From Rhodobacter sp. (lineage in GTDB: Bacteria > Pseudomonadota > Alphaproteobacteria > Rhodobacterales > Rhodobacteraceae): a DNA stretch of 64,000 nt. The first letter of the stretch is position 1. Each line of letters opens with the position of its first letter. The stretch covers positions 62,001 through 126,000 of the forward strand of contig JACKKF010000006.1 of the NCBI GenBank assembly GCA_020637555.1. The letters run 5' to 3'. Of this stretch, positions 35,139 through 43,663 are shown piece after piece. The notes under the pieces are model-generated. The model ran no database searches, was not told the DNA's origin, and saw nothing but the letters and a program-made list of their open reading frames with translations. Made by a program: the position numbers and the translations under genes.

Positions 35139-36152
35139 TCAGACCGGAAGCATCCGCGCCAGCCCGCCGACCTTGGCCGCGGCCGCGCCCGAGACGATGG
35201 CCTCGCGCGCCATGCGCACGCCGTCCTTCAGATCGCCGACCCGATCCGCGACGACAAGCGCGGCGGCCGCGTTCAGCAGGACGGCATCGCGGTAGGCCGG
35301 CCGCCCGGCGCCCGACAGCACCGCCTTCAGTTCGGCCGCGTTCTCGGCGGGATCGCCCCCCAGCAGGTCCTCGAACGGGTGCACCGGCAGGCCCGCGTCC
35401 TCGGGGGCGACCGTGAAGGCGCGCAAGGTCCCCCCTTCGAGCGCCACGACCTCCGAGGGTGCGGCGACCGACAGTTCATCGGTGCCGTCGCCCCCGTGCA
35501 CCAGCCAGGCCTTGTCCGAACCCAGTGTCCTCAGCACCTCGGCCATGGGGCGGATCAGATCGGCCGAGAATGCGCCGGTCAACTGACGCCTTACCCCGGC
35601 GGGGTTGGTCAGCGGGCCCAGGATGTTGAAGATCGTCCGCGTCCCCAGTTCGGCCCGCACGGGGCCGACATGACGCATCGCCGGATGGTGCATCGGCGCC
35701 ATCATGAAACCGATGCCGACCTTGGCCAGCGCCTTTTCCACCTCGGGCGCGCCGACCATCACATTGATGCCCAGCGCCGCCAGCGCATCCGCCGCACCCG
35801 ATTTCGAACTGAGGTTGCGGTTGCCATGTTTCGCCACCGGCACGCCCGCGCCCGCCACCACGAAGGCCGTGGCGGTCGAGATGTTCAGCGTGCCCTTGCC
35901 GTCGCCGCCGGTTCCGACGATGTCCATCGCCCCCTCGGGCGCGGCGACCTTGACGCACCGCGCGCGCATCACGGCGGCAGCGGCGGCGTATTCGTCCACC
36001 GTCTCGCCGCGTGTGCGCAGGGTCATCAGGAAGCCGCCCATCTGTGCGGGGGTCGCGTCGCCGGCAAACAGGATCGAAAACGCCTCTTCGGCCTCGGCCC
36101 GGGTCAGGGGGCGCTCGACGGCGGTGGCGATCAGGGATTTGATGGTGCTCAT
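35139..36152 (-). CDS. trpD: Anthranilate phosphoribosyltransferase
   Basis: Second step of tryptophan synthesis: anthranilate plus PRPP gives phosphoribosylanthranilate. 337 residues, standard size. Family motifs are DIVGTGGDGKGTLNIST (PRPP loop, about residues 77-93), KHGNRNLSSKSGAAD (about 105-119) and FMMAPMHHPAMRHVGPVR. The ATG overlaps the trpG stop (ATGA at 36149-36152), so the two are translationally coupled. In relatives the next gene is trpC; here trpC lies 6.2 kb away on the other strand and a repeat follows trpD instead. Confidence 0.96.
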   Translation of the reverse strand: MSTIKSLIATAVERPLTRAEAEEAFSILFAGDATPAQMGGFLMTLRTRGETVDEYAAAAAVMRARCVKVAAPEGAMDIVGTGGDGKGTLNISTATAFVVAGAGVPVAKHGNRNLSSKSGAADALAALGINVMVGAPEVEKALAKVGIGFMMAPMHHPAMRHVGPVRAELGTRTIFNILGPLTNPAGVRRQLTGAFSADLIRPMAEVLRTLGSDKAWLVHGGDGTDELSVAAPSEVVALEGGTLRAFTVAPEDAGLPVHPFEDLLGGDPAENAAELKAVLSGAGRPAYRDAVLLNAAAALVVADRVGDLKDGVRMAREAIVSGAAAAKVGGLARMLPV

Positions 36153-36730
36153 GCCGGGGCCTTCGCGCTGTCCAGGAAGTTGCGCAGCATGGCGTGCCCG
36201 TGCTGCGAGGCGATGCTTTCGGGATGGAACTGCACCCCCTCGATCGGCAATTCGCGGTGCCTGAGGCCCATGATCATGCCGCCTTCCAGCCAGGCCGTGA
36301 CCTCCAGGCAATCGGGCAGGCTTTCACGTTCGACGATCAGCGAGTGATAGCGCGTGGCCTCGAGCGGCGCAGGCAGGTCGCGGAACAGGCCCTTGCCTGC
36401 GTGATGCATGGTGCCCAGCTTGCCGTGCACGATCTCTCCGGCGCGCACGACCTTGCCGCCGAAAGCCTGGCCGATGGTCTGATGCCCCAGGCAGACGCCC
36501 AGCAACGGGGTGCGGGTTTCGGCGGCGGCAGCGACCAGCGGCAGGCAGATGCCCGCCTGATCGGGGTCGCACGGTCCGGGGCTGAGGACAATCGCATCGG
36601 CGCCCATCGCCATGGCGGCCTGCACGTCCAGCGCGTCGTTGCGCCGGACCACGACCTCGGCCCCGAGTTCGCCGAAATAATGCACGAGGTTGTAGGTAAA
36701 GCTGTCGTAATTGTCGATGAGCAGCAACAT
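36149..36730 (-). CDS. trpG: Anthranilate synthase glutamine amidotransferase component
   Basis: Supplies ammonia from glutamine to TrpE. 193 residues, a class I amidotransferase: oxyanion/start region LLLIDNYDSFTYNLVHYFGE, nucleophile cysteine in LLGVCLGHQTIGQAFGG (about C79) and the His-Glu pair in VQFHPESI near residue 168. It is the first visible gene of the trpGD pair and is divergent from the yibQ-like gene across 132 bases. No trpE is present in the window, and no Trp-rich leader peptide is evident upstream. Confidence 0.96.
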   Translation of the reverse strand: MLLLIDNYDSFTYNLVHYFGELGAEVVVRRNDALDVQAAMAMGADAIVLSPGPCDPDQAGICLPLVAAAAETRTPLLGVCLGHQTIGQAFGGKVVRAGEIVHGKLGTMHHAGKGLFRDLPAPLEATRYHSLIVERESLPDCLEVTAWLEGGMIMGLRHRELPIEGVQFHPESIASQHGHAMLRNFLDSAKAPA

Positions 36731-36862
36731 GGCGTGGTCCGGTCCAGATCAGGGCGCCCCCTACATGCAACTGCCCATGTGGCAGGGTCAAGCCCGCGCG
36801 GGGGTTCAACCCGCGAACGCAGCCTGTATACTGGGGGCTGTTCGGCGGTCAGCGAGGGTGCC

Positions 36863-38875
36863 ATGGGCGGGTTCATCAAGGGGATCGTCACCGGCGTGGC
36901 GAGTTTCGTTCTGGGATTCGCCGTCCTCTCGGTTGTCATGCCGGTCGAGGATCCGCCCGCCGAGGACGGCGCCGTGCGGGGCGATGACGTTGCCATCGTG
37001 GCCCAGCCCGAAACCCTGACGACGCTGCCGGACCCAGTGCAGGCGGCCCCGGTGCAACCTGAGCCGGTGCAACCTGAGCCGGTGCAGGCCGAGCCGGTGC
37101 AACCCGTGTCAGTTCAGCCTGATGCGTCCGCCTCGCAGGAACAGCCGGCGCCCGTTGTCCTGTCCGATACGGCCGCGCCGGCGCCCGTGGACCATCCGGC
37201 GGACCCGCCAGCCGCTCAGGCGTTGCCCGCACCTGTTCAGGATGAGGCGGCCGATATTCCCCGGCCGCTCGACCCTGTCGCGACCCTTGGCGCGGAGGGG
37301 GGGCAGGACATGACCACACCACCGCAGCCCCTGGCCGGATTGCACGATGAACGCGCCGCGCCGACGACGACTCAGGCTGATGCCATCGTGCCGATTCCGG
37401 TCGCGGATGCCCCCGCGAACGACACCCTGCACCTGGATGTCGGGACCGGCGAACCGGATGCGGCGCAACAGGCGTCCGAGCCGGTCATCGACACTGGCCC
37501 TTCTGCCGCGCAGGCCCCGGCGGGTACGGCAGCAGATACGGCTTCAGATACGGCTTCAGATACGGCGGCAGATACGGCGGGGGGCGATACCGCGCCGGGT
37601 CCCCAGGCGGATGTCCCCACGGTGGAAACCGGTGCCGCGGGGTCGCCCGGCCCGGATGCGGACAGCACGCCGATCACCGACCCGGTCCCCGCGCAGACGC
37701 AGGCGGACACCCCGGTGCCATCTGCGACGCCTTCAGCCCCGGCCCCGGAACCGGCCTCGACCCCGGTTGCGGGACCTGAATCGGACGCCGAACCGCCATT
37801 GCCTGCGGAACCCGAACCCGCCGCGCCAGCGGCCGGGGACAGGACAGGCCCGGTGCCGCCCCAGCCCACCCCGGCACAGGATGCGCCGGTGGACCCGGTG
37901 CCCGCACAGGTCGTTCCCCCCAGCGAGCCCACCTTGCCGATCGGCCCGGCCCAGCCCGGCGCGGCCCCGTCGCCCCGGGCGCCCCACAGCCCGCGCGGAC
38001 CGCGTGTCCTGTCGCTGCCGGGCGCAGGCACCGGAGCCGGCGTGCGCCGTGGTGGCGCTGCGATCTCGGCGGCCGAACCGCGCGTGATCGAAGGCGTGAC
38101 GGTCGGGCGATTGCCCAGCATCGGCGGGTCGCCCGCCACCAGTGCCGAAGCTCCGGCGGTTGACCCGTCCGTGATCGCCCTGTCCGACGCCGACGCCGAT
38201 CCGTCGCAACCCGCATGGCGGCGCAATGGTGTTGCGGTGCCCTTGCCCGAGGGCGCGCGCGCGATGGGGGTGGTGCTGCTCGAGTCAGCCCAGGCCGAGG
38301 CCGACCTTCTGGCGCTGCCCTTTGCGGTGACCGTCGCCCTGGATCCCTACGATCCCGACGCGCCCCGCCGCGCGGCCGGCTATCGCAACGCCGGGCACGA
38401 GATCGCGCTGCTCGCGGCCGGTTTGCCCGACGGTGCGACGGCGGCGGATATCGCGGTCACGCTGGAAAGCTGGCGCCACGAATTTCCCGATACCGCCGAA
38501 TTGATGGATGTGCCGGTGAACGGCGTCGGGGCGAACCGGGCGCTGGCGCGGACGCTGGCGGAAATGGCGGCGCCGCAGGGCTATGGCCTGATCGTTCAGC
38601 GCGACGGGGTGGATGCCCTGTTTCAGGCCGCGCGCGCGAATTCCATGGCGGCCGCGCCGGTCTATCGGGTTCTGGACGACGCGGGGCAGGGGCCGATGAC
38701 CCTGCGTCGCCTGCTGGACCGTGCCGCGTTCGAGGCGCAGCGCCGCGCGGGGATCCTGATCGTCGGTTCCGCCGCCAACCCCGAGACCCTGGCCGCGCTG
38801 AGCAGCTATGTGCAGGGAGCGGGGCGCGAGGGGGTCGTCCTGACCCCTGCCTCGGCGGTGCTGGACACGCCTTGA
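36863..38875 (+). CDS. Divergent polysaccharide deacetylase (YibQ-like) with long Pro/Ala-rich linker
   Basis: A 670-residue envelope-type protein. An N-terminal hydrophobic helix (FIKGIVTGVASFVLGFAVL, residues 4-22) acts as anchor or signal. About 400 residues of low-complexity Pro/Ala/Asp/Glu-rich sequence follow, with tandem VQPEP and DTAS repeats. The C-terminal third (from about residue 440) is a divergent polysaccharide deacetylase domain with AMGVVLLESA, FAVTVALDPYDPDAPRRAAGYRNAGHEI and ILIVGSA motifs. Catalytic metal ligands of NodB enzymes are not clearly conserved. In relatives a yibQ gene lies in the trp cluster, which fits its place beside trpG. The ATG at 36863 starts right before the hydrophobic helix. 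Confidence 0.82.
   Translation: MGGFIKGIVTGVASFVLGFAVLSVVMPVEDPPAEDGAVRGDDVAIVAQPETLTTLPDPVQAAPVQPEPVQPEPVQAEPVQPVSVQPDASASQEQPAPVVLSDTAAPAPVDHPADPPAAQALPAPVQDEAADIPRPLDPVATLGAEGGQDMTTPPQPLAGLHDERAAPTTTQADAIVPIPVADAPANDTLHLDVGTGEPDAAQQASEPVIDTGPSAAQAPAGTAADTASDTASDTAADTAGGDTAPGPQADVPTVETGAAGSPGPDADSTPITDPVPAQTQADTPVPSATPSAPAPEPASTPVAGPESDAEPPLPAEPEPAAPAAGDRTGPVPPQPTPAQDAPVDPVPAQVVPPSEPTLPIGPAQPGAAPSPRAPHSPRGPRVLSLPGAGTGAGVRRGGAAISAAEPRVIEGVTVGRLPSIGGSPATSAEAPAVDPSVIALSDADADPSQPAWRRNGVAVPLPEGARAMGVVLLESAQAEADLLALPFAVTVALDPYDPDAPRRAAGYRNAGHEIALLAAGLPDGATAADIAVTLESWRHEFPDTAELMDVPVNGVGANRALARTLAEMAAPQGYGLIVQRDGVDALFQAARANSMAAAPVYRVLDDAGQGPMTLRRLLDRAAFEAQRRAGILIVGSAANPETLAALSSYVQGAGREGVVLTPASAVLDTP
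37051..37110 (+). repeat. Four tandem 15-bp repeats coding VQPEP units
   Basis: Units at 37051, 37066, 37081 and a partial one at 37096 follow GGTGCAACCTGAGCC with few changes. They lengthen the acidic proline-rich linker of the YibQ-like protein and are likely to vary between strains. Confidence 0.8.
37531..37578 (+). repeat. Four tandem 12-bp repeats coding ADTAS-type units
   Basis: Units of TTCAGATACGGC type run from 37531 to 37578, in frame, giving Ala-Asp-Thr-Ala-Ser repeats in the linker of the YibQ-like protein. Being in multiples of three, gain or loss would keep the frame. Confidence 0.8.
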
Positions 38876-38893
38876 GCCGCCCGCCCCGCGCTG

Positions 38894-40264
38894 TCAGGCG
38901 CGCCCGGTCAGCCGGTTGCCCAGCGCCGCCAGGCGCGAGGGGCGGCCGCCCCGGGCCTCGGCGCTGTCGGCGGCCGAGAACAGTCGATACATCGCGCGCA
39001 CGCCCAGCCAGCGCAGGGGTTCGGGTTCCCACGGCCTGACGCGGCGATTGACCCAGGGCAGGGCGGTCAGCGCGGTTTCGCGGCCCAGGGCCAGGTCGGC
39101 CAGCGTGCGCCCTGCCAGGTTGGCGGTGCTGACACCGGTTCCGACGTAGCCGCCCGCCCAGCCGATCCCGTCCGCGCCCAGCCCGACCGTCGCGCACCAG
39201 TCGCGCGGCACACCCAGCACACCGCACCACGCATGGTCGATGCGCGCCTGGCGTGCGGCCGGAAAATGCCGGTGCAGGATCGCGATGAGGCGGCGGATGG
39301 TCTCGGCATCGGGTGCGCCGTCGCGGTCCAGCCGCGACCCCCAGCGATAGGGCACGCCCCGGGCGCCCACCGTGATGCGCCCCTCGCGCGTGCGCTGGCA
39401 GTAGCAATAGGTATGGTCGAAATCGCCCAGGATCTCGTGCCCGTCCCAGCCGATGCGGGCCCAGACCTCGGGCGGCAGCGGTTCGGTGACGATCTGCGCC
39501 GAGTTGAGCGGCAACCACGTCCGCCGCAGGCCCGGCAGGGTTGCGGTGAACCCCTCGGTGCAGCGCAGGACGATGGGCGCGCGCACCCGGCCCCGCGGGG
39601 TCGTCACCAGACCGGGGGCAATTGCCGTGACCTCGGTTCCCTCGTGAATCGTGACCCCGCGCCGTTCGACCGCTTCGGCCAGTCCGCGCACCAGTTTCGC
39701 GGGCTGGATACGGGCCGTGCCGCTGACCACCATGGCGCCGGTCACGCCCGGAATGGCGACGCGGGCGCGCGTTTCGCCGGCAGTCAGCACATGGATGCGC
39801 TCGTCCTCGCCCCACCGCGCGCGATGGCGGGCCTCGGCCAGCAGGCGTGCCTGCTGGGCGGCATTCGTCGCCACCACCAGCTCGTCGCATCGGCGGATGT
39901 CGGCGTCGATGCCTTCGGCCTCGGCCACGTCGATGACGGCATCCACCGTGCCCATCATCGCGCGCACCATGGCGCGCACCGCCTCGGGGCTGCTTGCGGC
40001 GGCGTAGCGGTCATGGTTCCAGGCAAAGCCGCCGGACAGCCAGCCGCCGTTCCGCCCCGAGGCGCCATAGCCTGCAAAGTGCTTTTCCAGCACGATGACC
40101 CGCAGGTCAGGGTCGGCCTGCTTCAGCGCATGGGCTGTCCACAGGCCGGTATAGCCCGCGCCGACGATCGCTACGTCCGCCTCGGCATCGCTGGACAGGG
40201 GCGGGCGGCGCGTCGCGGGCAGTCCGATATCGGCATACCAGAACGATACGGCGCCCGTCTTCAT
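38894..40264 (-). CDS. FAD-dependent amino-acid/amine oxidoreductase (DadA/PuuB-like)
   Basis: A 456-residue FAD enzyme of the DAO family. The Rossmann motif is VAIVGAGYTGLWTAHAL (residues 31-47), followed by LEKHFAGYGASGRNGGWLSGG (58-78, split by description), typical of gamma-glutamylputrescine oxidase-like proteins, and a late GWAGGYVGTGVSTANLAGRTLADL stretch near the FAD. The substrate is probably a secondary amine or amino-acid derivative but is not determined. Its ATG overlaps the stop of the CoA-transferase gene (ATGA at 40261-40264), so it is the last gene of a three-gene operon. Confidence 0.88.
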   Translation of the reverse strand: MKTGAVSFWYADIGLPATRRPPLSSDAEADVAIVGAGYTGLWTAHALKQADPDLRVIVLEKHFAGYGASGRNGGWLSGGFAWNHDRYAAASSPEAVRAMVRAMMGTVDAVIDVAEAEGIDADIRRCDELVVATNAAQQARLLAEARHRARWGEDERIHVLTAGETRARVAIPGVTGAMVVSGTARIQPAKLVRGLAEAVERRGVTIHEGTEVTAIAPGLVTTPRGRVRAPIVLRCTEGFTATLPGLRRTWLPLNSAQIVTEPLPPEVWARIGWDGHEILGDFDHTYCYCQRTREGRITVGARGVPYRWGSRLDRDGAPDAETIRRLIAILHRHFPAARQARIDHAWCGVLGVPRDWCATVGLGADGIGWAGGYVGTGVSTANLAGRTLADLALGRETALTALPWVNRRVRPWEPEPLRWLGVRAMYRLFSAADSAEARGGRPSRLAALGNRLTGRA

Positions 40265-41346
40265 GCCAGGCCCAGCTCGGCCAGGATCTGCGCGCGATGG
40301 GCATCGCGTGCAGGGGCGGGGCCCGGATCGACCCGGCGCCCGTCGAATCGGGGTGCGGGGCGGGGCATCAGGGCCCCCTCGGCCCGCATCCAGGTGCCGC
40401 GCGCACTCAGGTGGGGGTCGGATTCGACCTCGGACGGGGACAGCACCGGGGCGACGCAGGCGTCGCTCCGGGCGAACAGGGCCGCCCAATGCGCGCGCGG
40501 CTGCGCCCCGAACAGGGCCGCCAGGCGCTCGGTGGCGCGGGGCCAGCCGGACGGATCGTTCTGGCGCGCAAAGTCGGGGTCGTCCGTCAGCTGCATGAGC
40601 GCCAGGAACTCGGCGTAGAACTTGGGCTCCAGGCACTGAACCGCGACATGGCCGCCGTCCGCGCAACGATAGCTGCGCGACCAGTGCGGGCCATCCAGCA
40701 TCGACGCCCCGCGCCGGTCCTGAAACTGACCCCCCGCATACATCGCCATGACCAGCGCCATCATGTGCGCAGAACCGTCGACGATGGCGGCGTCCACCAC
40801 GGGGCCCTTCCCCGTGCGGGCTGCGGCGATGATGCCCGACAGCAGGCCCACCACCAGATAGAGCGCGCCGCCGCCGATGTCCCCGACCAGCGTCGGCGGT
40901 GTCACCGGCGGCTGTCCGGGCGGCGAGGCATACCAGAGCGCGCCGGACAGTCCCGCATAGTTGAGGTCGTGCCCGGCCTGCACGGCCCGGGGGCCATCCT
41001 GCCCCCAGCCGGTCATGCGGCCATAGGTCAGGCGCGGGTTCAGGGCCCGGGCCTCGGCCGGGCCAAGGCGCAGGCGCTCCATCACGCCGGGGCGGTTGCC
41101 TTCGATCAGGGCGTCGGCGCGGGCGATCAGGGCCTCGACCACGGGGCGGTCGGCGGCGGATTTCAGATCCAGGGCGATGACCCGCTTGCCGCGATCCAGC
41201 GGATTGCGCGCAGGCGCCCCGGGCAGGGGCGGGCCGCCCGGGCGCTGGACGCAGATCACCTCGGCCCCCAGATCGGCCAGCATCATCGCCGCGAACGGGC
41301 CCGGCCCGATTCCTTCGAATTCAACGATGCGGATGCCTTCAAGCAT
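40261..41346 (-). CDS. CaiB/BaiF family CoA-transferase, alpha-methylacyl-CoA racemase-like
   Basis: A 361-residue family III CoA-transferase fold. GIRIVEFEGIGPGPFAAMMLADLGAEV opens the protein, and DLKS, NRPGVMERLRLGP and GRMTGWGQDGP follow. The pair GHDLNYAGLSGAL (His) and VGDIGGGALYLV (Asp) matches the catalytic His and Asp of alpha-methylacyl-CoA racemases, so racemisation of branched acyl-CoAs is the best guess, with CoA transfer as the alternative. It overlaps the GDPD gene by 8 bases and the oxidase gene by 4, indicating tight coupling. Confidence 0.88.
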   Translation of the reverse strand: MLEGIRIVEFEGIGPGPFAAMMLADLGAEVICVQRPGGPPLPGAPARNPLDRGKRVIALDLKSAADRPVVEALIARADALIEGNRPGVMERLRLGPAEARALNPRLTYGRMTGWGQDGPRAVQAGHDLNYAGLSGALWYASPPGQPPVTPPTLVGDIGGGALYLVVGLLSGIIAAARTGKGPVVDAAIVDGSAHMMALVMAMYAGGQFQDRRGASMLDGPHWSRSYRCADGGHVAVQCLEPKFYAEFLALMQLTDDPDFARQNDPSGWPRATERLAALFGAQPRAHWAALFARSDACVAPVLSPSEVESDPHLSARGTWMRAEGALMPRPAPRFDGRRVDPGPAPARDAHRAQILAELGLA

Positions 41347-42100
41347 GGTGATCCCTCCATTCTCCGCGTGCCTGCAAGACCTGCTTCAGAACCGATGGCC
41401 GGTCGGTCATGATCCCGTCCACCCCCATGTCCAGCAGGTGATGCATTGCCTCGGCATCGTCCACCGTCCAGACCTGCACCTGGATCCCGCGCCGATGCGC
41501 GGCACGCAGGAAACGCGGCGTCACCACGGAAACCGCGCGCCATCGGGGCGGGACCTGCACCACCGGGAAGGGGGCCAGCGGCACCGGCAGGCGCCAACCC
41601 CTGAGCCACAGCCCCAGCACCCCGCGATAGGCCGGGGACCAGCACAGGCCGGGGCCCAGCGCCTTGCGCAGGGCGGCGGTGCGGGCGGGATTGAAGCTGC
41701 CGACACCAACCCGGTGCAGGGCGTCCATGCGGGCCAGAAGATCCGCGAGCGGTCCGACGACCGCGTCGGACTTGGCCTCGATGTTGATGCAGAGGTGGGG
41801 GTGAGCCTCAAGCAGATCGGCCAGCAAGGGGATCCGCGCGCCGCCATGGGTGCGGATCCGCCGCAGCTCGGCCAGCGACAGATCGGCGATGGCGCGGGGG
41901 TCCCCCGTCATGCGGGCCAGCGTGGGGTCATGGTGGATCACCACGGCGCCGTCGGCCGTCAGGTGAACGTCGGTTTCCACATGGCCGAACCCCAGCGCAA
42001 CGGCATGGTCGAAGGCGGGCAGCGTGTTCTCCTCGGCCTCGCGCGATCCGCCGCGATGGGCGATGGCAAGCGGTCGGGGGTGATCGAGGAAGGGATGCAT
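41339..42100 (-). CDS. Glycerophosphodiester phosphodiesterase
   Basis: A 253-residue cytosolic GDPD that should release glycerol-3-phosphate from glycerophosphodiesters. The TIM-barrel signature is intact: AIAHRGGSREAEENTLPAF (His, Arg, Glu near residues 13-30), ETDVHLTADG (metal ligands) and VIHHDPTL. NIEAKSD and QVWTVDD complete the barrel. The ATG at 42098-42100 is the first that begins with the conserved region; the longer upstream reading frame crosses the intergenic repeat and is rejected. It starts the operon with the CoA-transferase and FAD-oxidase genes; there is no signal peptide. Confidence 0.92.
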   Translation of the reverse strand: MHPFLDHPRPLAIAHRGGSREAEENTLPAFDHAVALGFGHVETDVHLTADGAVVIHHDPTLARMTGDPRAIADLSLAELRRIRTHGGARIPLLADLLEAHPHLCINIEAKSDAVVGPLADLLARMDALHRVGVGSFNPARTAALRKALGPGLCWSPAYRGVLGLWLRGWRLPVPLAPFPVVQVPPRWRAVSVVTPRFLRAAHRRGIQVQVWTVDDAEAMHHLLDMGVDGIMTDRPSVLKQVLQARGEWRDHHA

Positions 42101-42153
42101 CCGACTATCTTGCGCCGAATTCCCGGCCTGTCGAGGGGGGCTGCGGACAGAAC

Positions 42154-42290
42154 CGGGGGCCAGCCCCCGGACCCCCGGGATATTTGACGCACAAAGAGGG
42201 GCGGTTAAGAAAAGGTTAATGCCCCTCTTTGTGCCCGAAATATCCCGGGGGGTGAATTTGCGCAGCAAAGAGGGGGGCTGGCCCCCCTTT
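42154..42290. repeat. Intergenic repeat, double (inverted) copy B
   Basis: The left half (GGGGGCCAGCCCCCGGACCC, then GGGATATTTG and GCACAAAGAGGGG) has the orientation of copy C; the right half (CCCCTCTTTGTGCCC, GAAATATCCCGGGGGG, GGGGGGCTGGCCCCCC) that of copy A. They meet in a perfect 13-base stem (42190-42202 with 42221-42233) around an 18-base loop containing GGTTAA twice. It fills most of the gap between the divergent GDPD and trpC genes, at the point where the trp genes are split. Confidence 0.75.
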
Positions 42291-42383
42291 TCCCCCGTGG
42301 CGCCGTTCCCCCCGGCGATACGATGGCTGCTTTTCTTCCCGTGCCCCGCGCGCTAGTCAGGGACAGCAAGGAGGGCCCGGGCC

Positions 42384-43184
42384 ATGGCGACCATTCTCGA
42401 CCGGATCAAGGCATACAAGCTTGAGGAAGTGGCGGCGGCAAAACAGGCGCTGTCGCTCTCCGACCTCGAGGCGCGGGCCAGCGAGGCCTCGGCGCCGCGC
42501 GGTTTCGCGCGCGCCTTGCAGGGGGCCTCGGTCGAGGGCTACGGGCTGATCGCCGAGATCAAGAAGGCCAGCCCGTCCAAGGGCCTGATCCGTGCGGATT
42601 TCGACCCGCCGGCCCTGGCGCGGGCCTATCAGGCCGGTGGCGCGACCTGCTTGTCCGTCCTGACCGACACGCCCAGCTTCCAGGGGGCGCCGGACTATCT
42701 GAAAGCCGCGCGCGCGGCGGTGGACCTGCCCTGTCTGCGCAAGGATTTCCTGTATGATCCGTATCAGGTGGTCGAAGCCCGGGCCTGGGGTGCCGATTGC
42801 ATCCTGATCATCATGGCCTCGGTCAGCGATGCGCAGGCGGCCGAGCTCGAGGATGCGGCGCTGTCCTGGGGCATGGATGCGCTGATCGAGGTTCACGACG
42901 GCGCCGAGCTGGACCGGGCGCTGGCGCTGAAATCGCCCCTGATCGGTGTCAACAACCGCAATCTGAACACCTTTGAAACCACGCTCGACACGACCCGAAC
43001 CCTGGCGGCCCGGGTGCCGGCGGATCGCACGCTGGTTTCGGAAAGCGGCCTGTTCACCCCGGGCGATCTGGCGGACATGGCGGGTCATGGCGCGCGCTGC
43101 TTCCTGATCGGCGAAAGCCTGATGCGGCAACCCGATGTCGCCGGGGCGACACGGGCGTTGCTGGCCGATCCGGTGCCGGCATGA
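42384..43184 (+). CDS. trpC: Indole-3-glycerol phosphate synthase
   Basis: Fourth tryptophan step: cyclises CdRP to indole-glycerol phosphate. 266 residues, a monofunctional TrpC. ILDRIKAYKLEEVAAAK opens the protein; IAEIKKASPSKG (about residues 56-67), LRKDFLYDPYQV, IGVNNRNLNTFE and LVSESGLFTPGDL carry the catalytic Lys, Glu and Asn positions. Its stop overlaps the moaC start (ATGA), and trpC-moaC-moeA-lexA is a usual run in Rhodobacterales. Separation from trpGD is discussed in the findings. Confidence 0.97.
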   Translation: MATILDRIKAYKLEEVAAAKQALSLSDLEARASEASAPRGFARALQGASVEGYGLIAEIKKASPSKGLIRADFDPPALARAYQAGGATCLSVLTDTPSFQGAPDYLKAARAAVDLPCLRKDFLYDPYQVVEARAWGADCILIIMASVSDAQAAELEDAALSWGMDALIEVHDGAELDRALALKSPLIGVNNRNLNTFETTLDTTRTLAARVPADRTLVSESGLFTPGDLADMAGHGARCFLIGESLMRQPDVAGATRALLADPVPA

Positions 43185-43663
43185 GCGGTCTGACCCATTT
43201 CGACGCCGAGGGCCGTGCCGTCATGGTCGATGTCTCGGACAAACCGGTGACGGCCCGCGTGGCGACCGCCTGCGCCCATGTCGTGATGCGGCCCGAGACG
43301 TTGGCGCATGTGCGCGCCGGCACCGCGAAGAAAGGCGATGTGCTGGGGGTCGCGCGTCTTGCCGGCATCATGGCAGCCAAGAAGACCGCCGAGCTGATCC
43401 CCTTGTGCCACCCGTTGCCGATCACCAAGGTCAGTGTCGATCTGACGGTGGACGATACCCTGCCCGGCGTGCGCATCACGGCCGAGGTCAAGACATCGGG
43501 CCAGACCGGCGTCGAGATGGAGGCCCTCACCGCGGCCTCGACCGCCGCGCTGACGGTCTATGACATGCTCAAGGCCGTCGAAAAAGGCATGGAAATCGGC
43601 GGTATCGCCGTGCTGCGCAAGGAAGGCGGCAAGTCCGGTGTGTATGAGAGGGACGCCTCATGA
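43181..43663 (+). CDS. moaC: Cyclic pyranopterin monophosphate synthase MoaC
   Basis: Second enzyme of molybdenum-cofactor synthesis, converting the MoaA product to cPMP. 160 residues. MVDVSDKPVT near residue 15, then GDVLGVARLAGIMAAKKTAELIPLCHPLP (described in parts: the KKTAELIPLCHPL segment at about 66-78 holds active-site Lys, Cys and His), VEMEALTAAS and VYDMLKAVEKGMEI. It overlaps trpC and moeA by four bases each, giving a translationally coupled trp/moa run. Confidence 0.96.
   Translation: MSGLTHFDAEGRAVMVDVSDKPVTARVATACAHVVMRPETLAHVRAGTAKKGDVLGVARLAGIMAAKKTAELIPLCHPLPITKVSVDLTVDDTLPGVRITAEVKTSGQTGVEMEALTAASTAALTVYDMLKAVEKGMEIGGIAVLRKEGGKSGVYERDAS

Noticed and set aside
36731..36862. 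Possible trp leader peptide/attenuator upstream of trpG
   Set aside because: Only a very short ATG-to-stop frame without tandem Trp codons is present and no alternative hairpin pair is convincing.
37051..37578. Tandem repeats considered as a CRISPR or satellite array
   Set aside because: Units are 12-15 bases, contiguous, in frame and coding for a protein linker; there are no spacers.
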